Below, piece by piece: positions 10,032 through 18,215 of a DNA stretch of 64,000 nt; within the stretch, counting starts at the first letter, position 1; every line of letters starts with the position of its first letter. The notes under the pieces were generated by a model. The model was not told where the DNA came from. It saw only the letters and a list, made by a program, of their open reading frames with translations, and made no database searches. Position numbers and translations under genes: made by a program. This DNA is from Enterobacter sp. CC120223-11 (lineage in GTDB: Bacteria > Pseudomonadota > Gammaproteobacteria > Enterobacterales > Enterobacteriaceae), in assembly GCF_900215375.1 (NCBI RefSeq), contig NZ_OBEF01000002.1, positions 1 to 64,000 of the forward strand. The letters are read 5' to 3'.

Positions 10032-11303
10032 ATGCGAGTGGATGTCTTAAACACCCGGCAACGAGCCTGGGTGCTCACCTTACCGGGGTGGGGCGTGCTC
10101 TATTATGTGCTGGGCTACCTCTCCCTAACGCTGGACGATCCCGGCAGCCGCATTGCCTTTATCTGGCTGCCTGCTGGCGTCGCGGTCAGCGCTTTTCTGA
10201 TCTCTCCCCGGGCGAGCTGGATCTGGCTTTTTATCACCTTGTTTATCGCCAGGTTGCTGCTGGACGTCACGTTTCATCACGTTATTGCCGTTTCACTGGG
10301 GACTGCGTTCATCTCGCTTCTTAACGACTGGGCAATTGCCTGGATTGTGCGTCGCTTCTCGCGGGGGCGTGACGATCTCAATAAAGTCGTGACGTGGATT
10401 GCCGCCACTCTGCTGGTCAGCGCCGTGGGAGCCATTTCAGGCGTGAGTTGGCTTTCGTTGCTGAACGGAACCCCCTGGCTGAAAGGCCTCTGGATTTGGT
10501 GGAGCGCCAACGTCACCGGTACGCTTTTTGTTACCCCGGCGCTGGTTGGGCTGGTGAGTGCTCAGATTCCTCAGCGCACGGTTCCACTCGCGCTTTCCCT
10601 TCTGTTGCTGCTGGCCGTACTGATTTCCACCCTGCTGATTTTCGCCAGAACACCTGACAACCATCAGAATATCGCGCTGACCTACACGCTGGCCTGCCTT
10701 CCTCTGATTCTGATGATGGTGACGGCGGTGGTGTGCAACGCCAGGCTGGGTTCGATAGCCTTTATCGCCTTCAGCGCCGTGGTGGTCGGCGCTTCCTGGC
10801 ATGAAACCGGGCCGTTTTACCTCGCCAGGCTGAGCACCGAAGAATCTATCATTCTGGCGCAGTGCTACCTGTCCGGTGCTGCGTTGTTGATTATCTTTAT
10901 CCGCGCGCAAAAGAGCGTGGGGAAAAGCGACAGGCGCAGCGGAGCGAGTCAGGATATCGCCTACACGCTAAATCCTGAGAACGGGCAGATAGTCTGGAAC
11001 CCCCATGCCAGCTCCCCGCTCAGTGCTGAACTGGCGGCAATCACTTCGCGGGAAGGACTGCTGGAGCATATTCCGGACGAGGCCCAAAAAGTGCAGCTAC
11101 AGCGACGCTGGCAGTCAGTGCTTGAGGCGCACGCCGTTGAGGAACGCTTCCCCTTTATGCTTCACCTGGCGGGCCGACGGCCCGTGGCGATGGCTGAAAT
11201 CACCACGCTTCCGGTGGTCGGGGCTGGTTCGACAGTCATTGTCGGTTTCTGGGTGGAGGAACATTCCGGTTTACTCCACGCCGCATCAAAGGGAGAGGGC
11301 TGA
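10032..11303 (+). CDS. MASE1-domain membrane protein with C-terminal PAS-like domain, no output domain
   Basis: A 423-residue protein. Residues about 1-290 form eight hydrophobic segments of the MASE1 sensory type (WGVLYYVLGYLSL, IAFIWLPAGVAVS and the later LLNDWAIAWIV are characteristic). Residues about 305-415 look like a single PAS-like fold (AYTLNPENGQIVWNP near its start). MASE1 proteins usually end in GGDEF, EAL or histidine-kinase domains; none is present and the protein stops after the PAS-like part. The stop is followed after two bases by the ATG of the next gene, so the two are translationally coupled. I infer that it senses or assists the downstream fusion protein; that is untested. 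Confidence 0.7.
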   Translation: MRVDVLNTRQRAWVLTLPGWGVLYYVLGYLSLTLDDPGSRIAFIWLPAGVAVSAFLISPRASWIWLFITLFIARLLLDVTFHHVIAVSLGTAFISLLNDWAIAWIVRRFSRGRDDLNKVVTWIAATLLVSAVGAISGVSWLSLLNGTPWLKGLWIWWSANVTGTLFVTPALVGLVSAQIPQRTVPLALSLLLLLAVLISTLLIFARTPDNHQNIALTYTLACLPLILMMVTAVVCNARLGSIAFIAFSAVVVGASWHETGPFYLARLSTEESIILAQCYLSGAALLIIFIRAQKSVGKSDRRSGASQDIAYTLNPENGQIVWNPHASSPLSAELAAITSREGLLEHIPDEAQKVQLQRRWQSVLEAHAVEERFPFMLHLAGRRPVAMAEITTLPVVGAGSTVIVGFWVEEHSGLLHAASKGEG

Positions 11304-11305
11304 TT

Positions 11306-13315
11306 ATGCTACAGATCGCTTTTTTGCTGGCGGGAGCCTCATTTGTCAGGAAGGCGGCGCCGGTATTGCTGCTGGTGGGGCTGCTATGGGGTGGGCTCGG
11401 GGCATCGATTTTTGTGGATGGTTTGCAGGGGGAACGGCATTTTCCCCTGCATATCTTTGGCCTGCTGCTGCTGGCCGACAGCATAGTGTCGCTGCTGATG
11501 GGCTCAGCGGCGACAGGGACACAGCGCGGCGTGTTCTGCTTCAAAGGTGGGTTGTTTCTGCTCATCGCGTTGCTGATTTTGTCGGGGCAACACAGCGGGA
11601 ATCTGGTGCTGGCGATTATCTTCGGCATGGCGTACTTCATCACCGGGCTGTTTGTGATTGCCTCGGCCATCGTGGTGCGCTTTAAGCACTGGCAGTTCTC
11701 ACTGCTGTCGGGTTTTTTACAGCTGGTGTTCGCCATTTTCCTGTTTTTGCCGTTTCCTACCCAGCATGATGGCACCGTCTCCCAGTTCATTGGTATGGTG
11801 CTGATCGTCGGTGGCATTCAGTGGGTGCGGCTGTCCGTACGCATGTTTCGGATAAAGCAGGGCCGCTCTGTCTTTGACATTCTGGCCCCGGACGATCTGC
11901 TCGAGACACGCCCGGTAACGCCCCCGGTATCCACCACCATCATGGGTAGCGGTCCGCTGGTTGTGCACGTCTGGACGCCGGAAGGATCGGCGGAAGAAGA
12001 GACGCTGCCGCGTCCGGTGATTAACCGCTACATCGCCGCAGTCGATGCCCACGGGGTGATTTCCACAGGGCATGCGGCCCTGGAGTTATCGCCATCGCTG
12101 TATATCAGTCTCTACCCGGCGGCGGATATCGATCGCTCACCTTCGGAGTTTTTCAATACGTTAAAAGCGGTGGAGGCAAACACCGTGGCCGGGACGTTCC
12201 AGCCCGACTATTTCACCGAGGCGAAAAACTGGTGCGAGTCGGATCGCAAAATACTCTTCTCAACCTTTAATGCCGAGTCGCTTCAGAGCTTCTGGGCCCG
12301 TTACCGACAGACGGAAACCTACAATCTGACCTGGCGAAATTGCTCCAGCAGCGTGGCTTATGCGCTTGAAGCTGCCCTGGACGGCGTCCTGCGCGAGCGC
12401 TGCTCCTGGGGCGGGTTTCTGCGACTGTTCTTCATTCCAGAGCTGTGGATAGCCGCGCAAATCCGTAAGCGGGCCACCACCATGGCCTGGACGCCAGGGC
12501 TCCTGCTGGACTACACGCGGACGCTGCACGCCATTGTTCACCCTGCCAGGATTTCGATCCTGTCGTTTATCCGGCGAACTATCTTCAGTGGGTTGCTGGC
12601 GGTGGGGCTGATTGCCGCGCTCATGCCGCACCCGGCCGCCGCCGTAGCGCTTGGGCTCGAAGGCGGCAGTTACGGCACGCCTTACGACGATCGCCGGGCG
12701 GAAAACTGGGTGCTGCCCTATATCGGTTATGACTATCAGCAGTTCTATATCGACGGCACGGAAATGGGCTACAAGCTGGTGGATGACGAGGTGAACTCGC
12801 TCAAGCTCAAAGTCTGGTATCTGGACGTACAGTACGACGCCTCCGAAGGCCGCACCGCCGCGCTGCGTAAACTCAATAACCGCCACAGCACAATGCTTGC
12901 AGGCGCAAGCTACCTCCGGACCACACCTGTCGGCGGCTTCCAGACGACGGTGGGCGTCGATACGCTCAACCAGAGCCAGGGCGTCACGGCTAATTTTTCC
13001 TGGATCCTGATGAAGCAGTGGGGCGGGCTGACGGTGCTGCCCATTGCGGGCGTAGACTGGAACAACAGCCAGCAGAATCGCTATTACTATGGCATCTCTG
13101 AAGAGGAAGCCTCCCGTTCAGGCTTATCGGCCTGGCGTCCTCATGCGAGCATGATCCCCTTTGTGTCCCTGGCGGCAAACTATGACTGGCACAACGGCCT
13201 GAATACCTGGGCGGAGATGACCGGGCGCTTTTACTCTTCCACGATAACGGACAGCCCGATGATCAACAAAGACGCCATCGCCGAGCTGACGCTTGGGTTC
13301 AGCTACGGATTTTAA
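11306..13315 (+). CDS. Three-part fusion: HdeD-like membrane domain, permuted NlpC/P60-like His/Cys domain, MipA/OmpV barrel
   Basis: A 669-residue protein with parts that normally belong to different proteins. Residues 1-180 are about six hydrophobic segments resembling HdeD/DUF308 membrane proteins. Residues about 215-400 carry a His in STGHAALEL (His256) and a Cys in TWRNCSSSV (Cys346), the His-then-Cys order of permuted papain-like hydrolases. Residues 421-446 read like a signal peptide (FIRRT, hydrophobic core, PHPAAA then V). Residues about 447-669 are a MipA/OmpV outer-membrane barrel (GLEGGSYGTPYDDRR to the terminal aromatic LTLGFSYGF). No in-frame Met start is suitably placed for the barrel alone. 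If segments 1-6 put the middle domain in the cytoplasm, the signal-like helix would send the barrel to the periplasm. The 3' end overlaps the convergent MFS gene by 17 bases. Confidence 0.75.
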   Translation: MLQIAFLLAGASFVRKAAPVLLLVGLLWGGLGASIFVDGLQGERHFPLHIFGLLLLADSIVSLLMGSAATGTQRGVFCFKGGLFLLIALLILSGQHSGNLVLAIIFGMAYFITGLFVIASAIVVRFKHWQFSLLSGFLQLVFAIFLFLPFPTQHDGTVSQFIGMVLIVGGIQWVRLSVRMFRIKQGRSVFDILAPDDLLETRPVTPPVSTTIMGSGPLVVHVWTPEGSAEEETLPRPVINRYIAAVDAHGVISTGHAALELSPSLYISLYPAADIDRSPSEFFNTLKAVEANTVAGTFQPDYFTEAKNWCESDRKILFSTFNAESLQSFWARYRQTETYNLTWRNCSSSVAYALEAALDGVLRERCSWGGFLRLFFIPELWIAAQIRKRATTMAWTPGLLLDYTRTLHAIVHPARISILSFIRRTIFSGLLAVGLIAALMPHPAAAVALGLEGGSYGTPYDDRRAENWVLPYIGYDYQQFYIDGTEMGYKLVDDEVNSLKLKVWYLDVQYDASEGRTAALRKLNNRHSTMLAGASYLRTTPVGGFQTTVGVDTLNQSQGVTANFSWILMKQWGGLTVLPIAGVDWNNSQQNRYYYGISEEEASRSGLSAWRPHASMIPFVSLAANYDWHNGLNTWAEMTGRFYSSTITDSPMINKDAIAELTLGFSYGF

Positions 13316-14429
13316 AGCGGCGATGCATGCTCAGCAGGGCGAACAGCAGGCACAGGAGCCCGGTTATCCAGGGCAATCCGTGGCGTGAGAAAGTCATGAC
13401 CACGCCGCCCAGCAGCGGGCCTGCCAGCGCGCCAAGGCCCCATGCGACGGACATCGCCGCGTAGATCCCCGTCAGCTGCGCCCCTTTGAAGCGCTCGCCT
13501 ACCCAGGTAATGGCGACGGTATAAATGCCGACGAAAATTCCTCCCCAAAGAAACAGCATCACATAGGCCAGCAGATGAAACGCCAGCAGCGCAGGCCAGA
13601 CGAAGGCCAGCGCAGCGGCAACAAATGCGAGGGTACGCATCAGCGCCGGGCGATTGACCTTATCGGCAAGCCAGCCGATGGGCAGCTGCAGGACGATGGC
13701 CCCGAACATCAGCACGGCAATCAGCAGCGCCGAGGCCGGTTCGCTCCAGCCAAGCTTCATGGCGTACAGCGACAGGAAATTCATCCCCAGCACTTCCACC
13801 GCGGCGTTCAGGAGAGTGGCAAGAATGGGGAGAAGGGCCAGGTTCAGGCTGGCACGCAGGCCCAGCGGCGGGGCGTCATGATCGTCGGCACGGGGCATTC
13901 CGGTTTTCATCACTAACAGCGCGGCGAAGCAGGCGAGTGCGGAGGTAATGTAAAACGCCAGATTACCCCCGCTCCCGGCCCCCACGATGATCAACGGGCC
14001 TGCAGCGAACCCGAGCGACATGCCCGCTGTGTAGATGGCCAGCACCTTTCCTCTGGCCTGCTCGACCGTCGTGCCATTCAGCCAGGTTTCCGTCTGCACC
14101 ATAATAATTTCACTGAAGATGCCAAGCCCCAGACGGAGTAGAAACCAGTAGGGCAGCGGCAGGACCGCAAACAGCAGGAACAGAACGGCAAGGCCGCTCA
14201 GGGATAAAGTGATGAGAAACGTCGGTGAAAAGCGGCGAAACAGCACGGGCAAAAAGGGAGCCACGGCGAAAACGCCCACGGCATGCATGGCGGCATTCAC
14301 GCCAATGGCGCTCTCCGACATCCCGGCATCCAGCAGCTTTAGGGCGATGAGCGGCGAACTCAGCCCATAGGTCAGGCCAAACAGCACCACGGAAGAGATA
14401 ACCGCCATAAACCGGGGGGTGAAAATCAT
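13299..14429 (-). CDS. MFS transporter, YcaD-like
   Basis: A 376-residue, 12-segment major facilitator protein. It has an even pattern of hydrophobic helices, the motif ADKVNRPALMR between helices 8 and 9 and ETWLNGTTVEQARGKVLAIY, which is typical of the YcaD/YfkF group of uncharacterised exporters. Substrate unknown. Its stop codon lies inside the convergent fusion gene, overlapping its last 17 bases. The rhodanese gene at 14504 is upstream on the same strand with a 74-base gap, so the two may be co-transcribed. Confidence 0.75.
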   Translation of the reverse strand: MIFTPRFMAVISSVVLFGLTYGLSSPLIALKLLDAGMSESAIGVNAAMHAVGVFAVAPFLPVLFRRFSPTFLITLSLSGLAVLFLLFAVLPLPYWFLLRLGLGIFSEIIMVQTETWLNGTTVEQARGKVLAIYTAGMSLGFAAGPLIIVGAGSGGNLAFYITSALACFAALLVMKTGMPRADDHDAPPLGLRASLNLALLPILATLLNAAVEVLGMNFLSLYAMKLGWSEPASALLIAVLMFGAIVLQLPIGWLADKVNRPALMRTLAFVAAALAFVWPALLAFHLLAYVMLFLWGGIFVGIYTVAITWVGERFKGAQLTGIYAAMSVAWGLGALAGPLLGGVVMTFSRHGLPWITGLLCLLFALLSMHRRFKIRS

Positions 14430-14503
14430 AAGCTTTCTGCCTGCCCTGAGGGATAGTTGCCTTAGTTCAGGTTAGATGCCGCCTGGATTGCGTGTCCAGT
14501 CGA

Positions 14504-15028
14504 TTAGCGTCGATTCCACGGCATCACGGCGAGCAGTCGCGCCATTCCGCAAAATCCGCTGATCCCGGCGAACAGCAGGCCCGCGCCTACAAACCCTGAC
14601 AGCAAAAAGAAGCCCTGATGTACGCCAAAGCCCAGCACGGTTCCCAGTAAAATAAGCAGCCCCGCAACAATCTGCACTTGGCGCATAATGGGCAGCGGGG
14701 CCGATTTATCCGCCTTAATTTGCTGGCCGATTTTTTTCCAGCCGTTCAGTCCGCCTTCCAGCAGCAGGACTTTCGCAGGCGCGACTGCATCAGCCAGCTT
14801 CTGCGCATTCTGCGTCGTGCGGTTGCCGGACTGGCAGTAGAAAATGACGGTGTCGAAGGGATCAAACGGCCCTAACCGCTCACCTTTTTCGATGGCGGAA
14901 AGTGAGAGGAGGTGAGCCTCGGCAATGTTTTCGCGCGCATGCTCGTCGGCTTCACGGATGTCGATCAAGGCGGCTCCCTGCGCCAGCAGCGTTTTCGCCT
15001 CTGCGGGGGAAATGGTTGAAATGGTCAT
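14504..15028 (-). CDS. ygaP: Membrane-anchored rhodanese (YgaP-type thiosulfate sulfurtransferase)
   Basis: The 174 residues match E. coli YgaP in length and layout. An N-terminal rhodanese domain (residues 1-105) carries the active-site loop YCQSGNRT with Cys65. Two C-terminal transmembrane helices ([21 protein letters not shown] region) form the DUF2892 anchor that ends [16 protein letters not shown]. The enzyme transfers sulfane sulfur to a thiophilic acceptor at the inner membrane. In E. coli ygaP lies elsewhere, next to the regulator ygaV, which is not present here. Confidence 0.88.
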   Translation of the reverse strand: MTISTISPAEAKTLLAQGAALIDIREADEHARENIAEAHLLSLSAIEKGERLGPFDPFDTVIFYCQSGNRTTQNAQKLADAVAPAKVLLLEGGLNGWKKIGQQIKADKSAPLPIMRQVQIVAGLLILLGTVLGFGVHQGFFLLSGFVGAGLLFAGISGFCGMARLLAVMPWNRR

Positions 15029-15044
15029 CGTGCTCCCTGTGTTT

Positions 15045-15109
15045 GCCCGGCTGGTATGAGGGGCAATCCTACCTTATTTCATCGAACCTGTGACAGGTAC
15101 CAGCCGGGC
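15045..15109. repeat. Perfect 12-bp inverted repeat between hpxC and ygaP
   Basis: GCCCGGCTGGTA (15045-15056) and TACCAGCCGGGC (15098-15109) are exact reverse complements separated by 41 bases. The right arm starts ten bases after the hpxC end in its direction of transcription. It may act as an hpxC transcript end or be a REP-like element; there is no T-run. Confidence 0.55.
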
Positions 15110-15118
15110 GGTCAGTAA

Positions 15119-16585
15119 TTATTCCTTTGCCGTCTCCACGCCTGCAAATTGTGTCACGCCTTCACGCTCGTGGCGGGCAATCCAGCGGTAGCAGCCTGCG
15201 CTCAGGAACGCGCCAATAAACCAGCTGAAGTTAGCCACCTCGTGCAGAGCAGGAATAAAGCTCAGCACCAGGCCGACCGCCACAGAAGGCACCAGCGCGG
15301 CAATGGCTTTCGGGTTGAAGCCATTTTTGTACCAGTAGCGTCCCTGTGGGGAGACGGTGAACAGGTCATCGACCACCACTTTCCCACGCTTAATCAGATA
15401 GAAATCCGCCAGCAGAATGCCGAACAGCGGCCCGATAAACGATCCCAGCACGTCGAGGGTGTAGTGAATCAGCTCCGGCGACTGGAACAGGTTCCACGGT
15501 GTCAAAAGCACGGAGCCCACGGCGGCAATCATCCCGCCGGTGCGGAAGCTAATCCGCTGCGGCGAACAGTTGGAGAAATCAAACGCCGGAGAGACAAAGT
15601 TGGCGACGATGTTGATCCCGATGGTGGCGGTGATCATCGTCAGCAGGCCAATTGCCATCGCCACGCTGTTGCCGACGTGGCTCACGGTTTCAATCGGGTC
15701 GGTTATCATGCGGCCAAACAGCGACTGCGAGCCGGAGACAATAATCACCGTCACAATGGAGAACAGCAGGAAGTTGAACGGCAGGCCCCAGCGGTTGCCG
15801 CGGCGGATCTCCTGCATGTTTTTACCGTAGCGCGAAAAGTCGCCAAAGTTGAGCAGCGGGCCAGAGAAGTAGGAGACCACCAGCGCGGTGGCGGTGATCA
15901 TCTGCCAGGTTTGTTCCCCGGTGCTGAGTTGCTTGCTGGCGAGGGTAAAGGAGATGCCGTCGAAACCGGTCTGATACAAAATCCAGCCCGCCAGCGCCAT
16001 CATCACCACGTAGACCGCCGGCCCGGCGATATCAATAAAGCGCTTAATGGCGCTCATCCCGTGCCAGAACACCATGGCCTGAAGCACCCACATAATGCCA
16101 AAGCAGATCCAGCCGAGGTGCGACAGCCCCAGGAAGTGCCCGGTGGTCAAAGTCGCCAGGGAAGGCCAGAACTTCAGGCCTACCAGCATCAGCGCGTTTG
16201 CCGCCAGGTAAGTCTGAATGCCGTACCAGGCGAAGGCGATCAGACCGCGAATAATCGCCGGAATGTTCGCGCCAAACACGCCAAAGGCCTGGCGGCTAAT
16301 GACGGCATAGGGCACGCCCGCCATCTGGCTCGGTTTCGCCACCAGGTTGGCGCACAGTTGCACAATACAGATGCCCGCCAGCAGGCACAGCAGCACCTGC
16401 CAGCTGGCTAACCCAAGGGTAAAGAAGCTCGCGGCCACCACGTAGCCGCCCATGCTGTGTACGTCGGACATCCAGAACGAAAAAATGTTGTACCACGACC
16501 AGCTCTGCTGGCGCGTAGGCGCCAGATCGTTGTTGGTCAGTCTTGGGCTGTAGCCCGGTTTGTAGTTCGCTTGCGGGTTTGGCAT
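15119..16585 (-). CDS. hpxC: NCS1-family allantoin/uracil permease HpxC
   Basis: A 488-residue, 12-helix inner-membrane transporter of the nucleobase:cation symporter-1 family. The signature LAPTRQQSWSWYNIFSFWMSDVHS and later FNFLLFSIVTVIIVSG and PLFGILLADFYLIKRGK fit that family (allantoin, hydantoin, uracil and cytosine permeases). Context with an allantoin racemase and allantoinase makes allantoin the likely substrate. I placed the start at MPNPQANYKPG, with GAGGAG upstream; the open frame continues across hpxS on the other strand, which is chance. It is divergent from hpxSAB and preceded by a -24/-12 type promoter. Confidence 0.88.
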   Translation of the reverse strand: MPNPQANYKPGYSPRLTNNDLAPTRQQSWSWYNIFSFWMSDVHSMGGYVVAASFFTLGLASWQVLLCLLAGICIVQLCANLVAKPSQMAGVPYAVISRQAFGVFGANIPAIIRGLIAFAWYGIQTYLAANALMLVGLKFWPSLATLTTGHFLGLSHLGWICFGIMWVLQAMVFWHGMSAIKRFIDIAGPAVYVVMMALAGWILYQTGFDGISFTLASKQLSTGEQTWQMITATALVVSYFSGPLLNFGDFSRYGKNMQEIRRGNRWGLPFNFLLFSIVTVIIVSGSQSLFGRMITDPIETVSHVGNSVAMAIGLLTMITATIGINIVANFVSPAFDFSNCSPQRISFRTGGMIAAVGSVLLTPWNLFQSPELIHYTLDVLGSFIGPLFGILLADFYLIKRGKVVVDDLFTVSPQGRYWYKNGFNPKAIAALVPSVAVGLVLSFIPALHEVANFSWFIGAFLSAGCYRWIARHEREGVTQFAGVETAKE

Positions 16586-16632
16586 GAGATCTGCTCCTCT
16601 GAAAACAGATACGTGATGTCTGTAACGAACGT

Positions 16633-16648
16633 TGCAGGAACCAGGCCA
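16633..16648 (-). promoter_or_regulatory. Candidate sigma-54 (-24/-12) promoter of hpxC
   Basis: On the minus strand TGGCCTGGTTCCTGCA has GG and GC exactly 12 bases apart and matches TGGC, the G at position 7 and TGCA of the consensus TGGCACG-N4-TTGCA. A start near 16622 would give a leader of about 37 bases before the hpxC ATG. It is the weakest of three such elements in this cluster. Confidence 0.5.
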
Positions 16649-16660
16649 GTTTTTGCTTTC

Positions 16661-16692
16661 TTGTATACGAAGAGTATTTATACTGTATACAA
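16661..16692. promoter_or_regulatory. Paired GTATAC operators, likely HpxS binding sites
   Basis: TTGTATACGA (16661-16670) and CTGTATACAA (16683-16692) are near copies of the palindrome TTGTATACAA with centres 22 bp apart, two helical turns. They lie just ahead of hpxS and between the divergent hpxC and hpxS start codons. FadR-subfamily GntR proteins bind short palindromes of this kind. A third, perfect copy lies at the start of hpxA. Confidence 0.6.
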
Positions 16693-16726
16693 AATGCCAC
16701 CGAGCAGGCCTTTTCAGGAGTCGGAA

Positions 16727-17443
16727 ATGAAACGTGAAACGGGGCTCTGCGCCTCGCCAGAAACGGAAGACAAAGAGCAGCACATCTGGCAATCCATAAT
16801 GAAAGCCATCGTTGAACACGAGCTGCCGCCGGGGAGCAAATTGCCGGAAGAGGCGCTGGCGGAAGTGTTTGGCGTCAGCCGGACCGGGATCCGCAAAGTG
16901 CTGACCCGCCTTGCGACGGTGCAAATGATCACCCTCACGCCCAGACGTGGTGCATTTGTCGCCACGCCGGACGTGGAAGAGTCGAAGGCGATCTTCGCGA
17001 CGCGCAAGCTGATTGAGTGCGCGAACCTGCCGACCGTCCTCGATCATCTTCAGGCCCCGCATCTGGTTGGGCTGGAGAAAATCGTGAGGGAAGAGGATGA
17101 GGCGCACAACGCCCAGGACGGCGCGGCAGCGTTGCGCTGCTCGGCGGCCTTCCATCTTCAGCTGCAGGCCATTTCCGGCAACGCGGTATTGACCGAAATG
17201 CTGACCTCGCTCACCCAGCGCTCTTCGCTGGTGATCGCCGCCTGGGGCGCGCCCTGGCAGCACGGCTGCCGCTGCCACGACCACGCGACGCTTATCGATC
17301 TGCTGCGCCGCAAAGATCTTCCTGCTCTGACTCACGCCATGGAACACCACTTTGACGACATTGTGGCGAGCCTTCGCTTTGAGCGTGGAGGGGAAACCGT
17401 TCCTGATTTTGCCCGCCTGTTTGGCGGCAACGGAGAAAGCTGA
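16727..17443 (+). CDS. hpxS: GntR/FadR-family regulator HpxS
   Basis: A 238-residue regulator with an N-terminal winged helix (PGSKLPEEALAEVFGVSRTGIRKVLTRL) and a C-terminal FCD ligand domain, whose metal-site histidines are probably in AAFHLQLQAISGN and in EHHFDDI. It is the first gene of hpxSAB; its TGA overlaps the hpxA ATG by one base. The ATG at 16727 has AGGAG six bases upstream, better than the in-frame ATG at 16694 that lies in the operator. It probably senses a ureide and controls its own operon and hpxC. Confidence 0.85.
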   Translation: MKRETGLCASPETEDKEQHIWQSIMKAIVEHELPPGSKLPEEALAEVFGVSRTGIRKVLTRLATVQMITLTPRRGAFVATPDVEESKAIFATRKLIECANLPTVLDHLQAPHLVGLEKIVREEDEAHNAQDGAAALRCSAAFHLQLQAISGNAVLTEMLTSLTQRSSLVIAAWGAPWQHGCRCHDHATLIDLLRRKDLPALTHAMEHHFDDIVASLRFERGGETVPDFARLFGGNGES

Positions 17444-18180
17444 TGTCCTCCTTTTGTATACAAGTGATCAACCCTAACACCAGCCTTGCCATGACACAGA
17501 CGATTGGCGAAGCGGCCAGAAGCGTTGCCGCGCCGGGCACGCAGATCCTCGCCACCTGCCCGACTCAGGGCGTGGAGTCCATCGAAGGACACTTTGATGA
17601 AGCGATCGCGGCCATTGGCGTGCTCGAACAAATCAAAAAGGGCCAGGCGCAGGGCGCGCAGGGCCATGTGATTGCCTGCTTTGGCGATCCGGGGTTGCTT
17701 GCCGCACGCGAACTGGCGAGCGGGCCGGTGGTTGGCATCGCCGAAGCCGCCATGCATATGGCCACGCTGGTGGCGACGCGCTTTTCCATCGTCACCACGC
17801 TGCCAAGAACGGTGATCATCGCCCGCCATTTATTGCAGCAGTACGGCTTTGAGCATCACTGCGCGGCGCTGCACGCCATCGACTTACCGGTCCTCGCTCT
17901 TGAAGATGGCACGGGTCTTGCTCAGGAGAAAGTACGCGAGCGTTGTCTTCAGGCGAAACGCGAAGACGGCAGCGGAGCCATTGTGCTTGGCTGCGGCGGC
18001 ATGGCGAACCTTGCCCGGGAGCTGACGCAGGAGCTGGGGATCCCGGTTATCGACGGCGTGACGGCGGCGGTGAAAATGGTGGAATCGCTGCTGGCCCTCG
18101 GGCTTGGCACCAGTAAGCACGGCGACCTCGCGTATCCCAATAAAAAGCCGCTGAGCGGAGGCTTTGAAATCCTGAGCTGA
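17443..18180 (+). CDS. hpxA: Allantoin racemase HpxA
   Basis: It interconverts the R and S forms of allantoin so that the enantiomer-specific allantoinase can use both. The 245 residues belong to the Asp/Glu/hydantoin racemase superfamily, with the two catalytic cysteines at Cys79 (IACFGDPG) and Cys184 (VLGCGGMA) and the N-terminal VINPNTS motif. The ATG overlaps the hpxS stop. Codons 4-7 contain the perfect palindrome TTGTATACAA (17454-17463), a possible roadblock operator. Confidence 0.88.
   Translation: MSSFCIQVINPNTSLAMTQTIGEAARSVAAPGTQILATCPTQGVESIEGHFDEAIAAIGVLEQIKKGQAQGAQGHVIACFGDPGLLAARELASGPVVGIAEAAMHMATLVATRFSIVTTLPRTVIIARHLLQQYGFEHHCAALHAIDLPVLALEDGTGLAQEKVRERCLQAKREDGSGAIVLGCGGMANLARELTQELGIPVIDGVTAAVKMVESLLALGLGTSKHGDLAYPNKKPLSGGFEILS
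17454..17463. promoter_or_regulatory. Perfect TTGTATACAA palindrome inside the start of hpxA
   Basis: The 10-bp palindrome is identical in core to the two sites upstream of hpxS and lies 12 bases into the hpxA reading frame. An internal operator could restrict hpxAB while leaving hpxS itself expressed. Confidence 0.5.
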
Positions 18181-18215
18181 CGACGGCGGCCATCTGATAA
18201 AGAGGCCGAATCAGT

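Noticed and set aside
15149..16411. 420-codon open frame on the plus strand opposite hpxC
   Set aside because: Its composition (rich in His, Arg, Gln and Gly, no hydrophobic core) is that of an antisense shadow of a GC-rich membrane-protein gene; hpxC is clearly the real gene.
16586..17350. N-terminal extension of hpxC to 743 codons
   Set aside because: The extension lies antisense to hpxS and has low-complexity basic sequence; the ATG at 16585 has a GAGGAG site and gives a normal family length.
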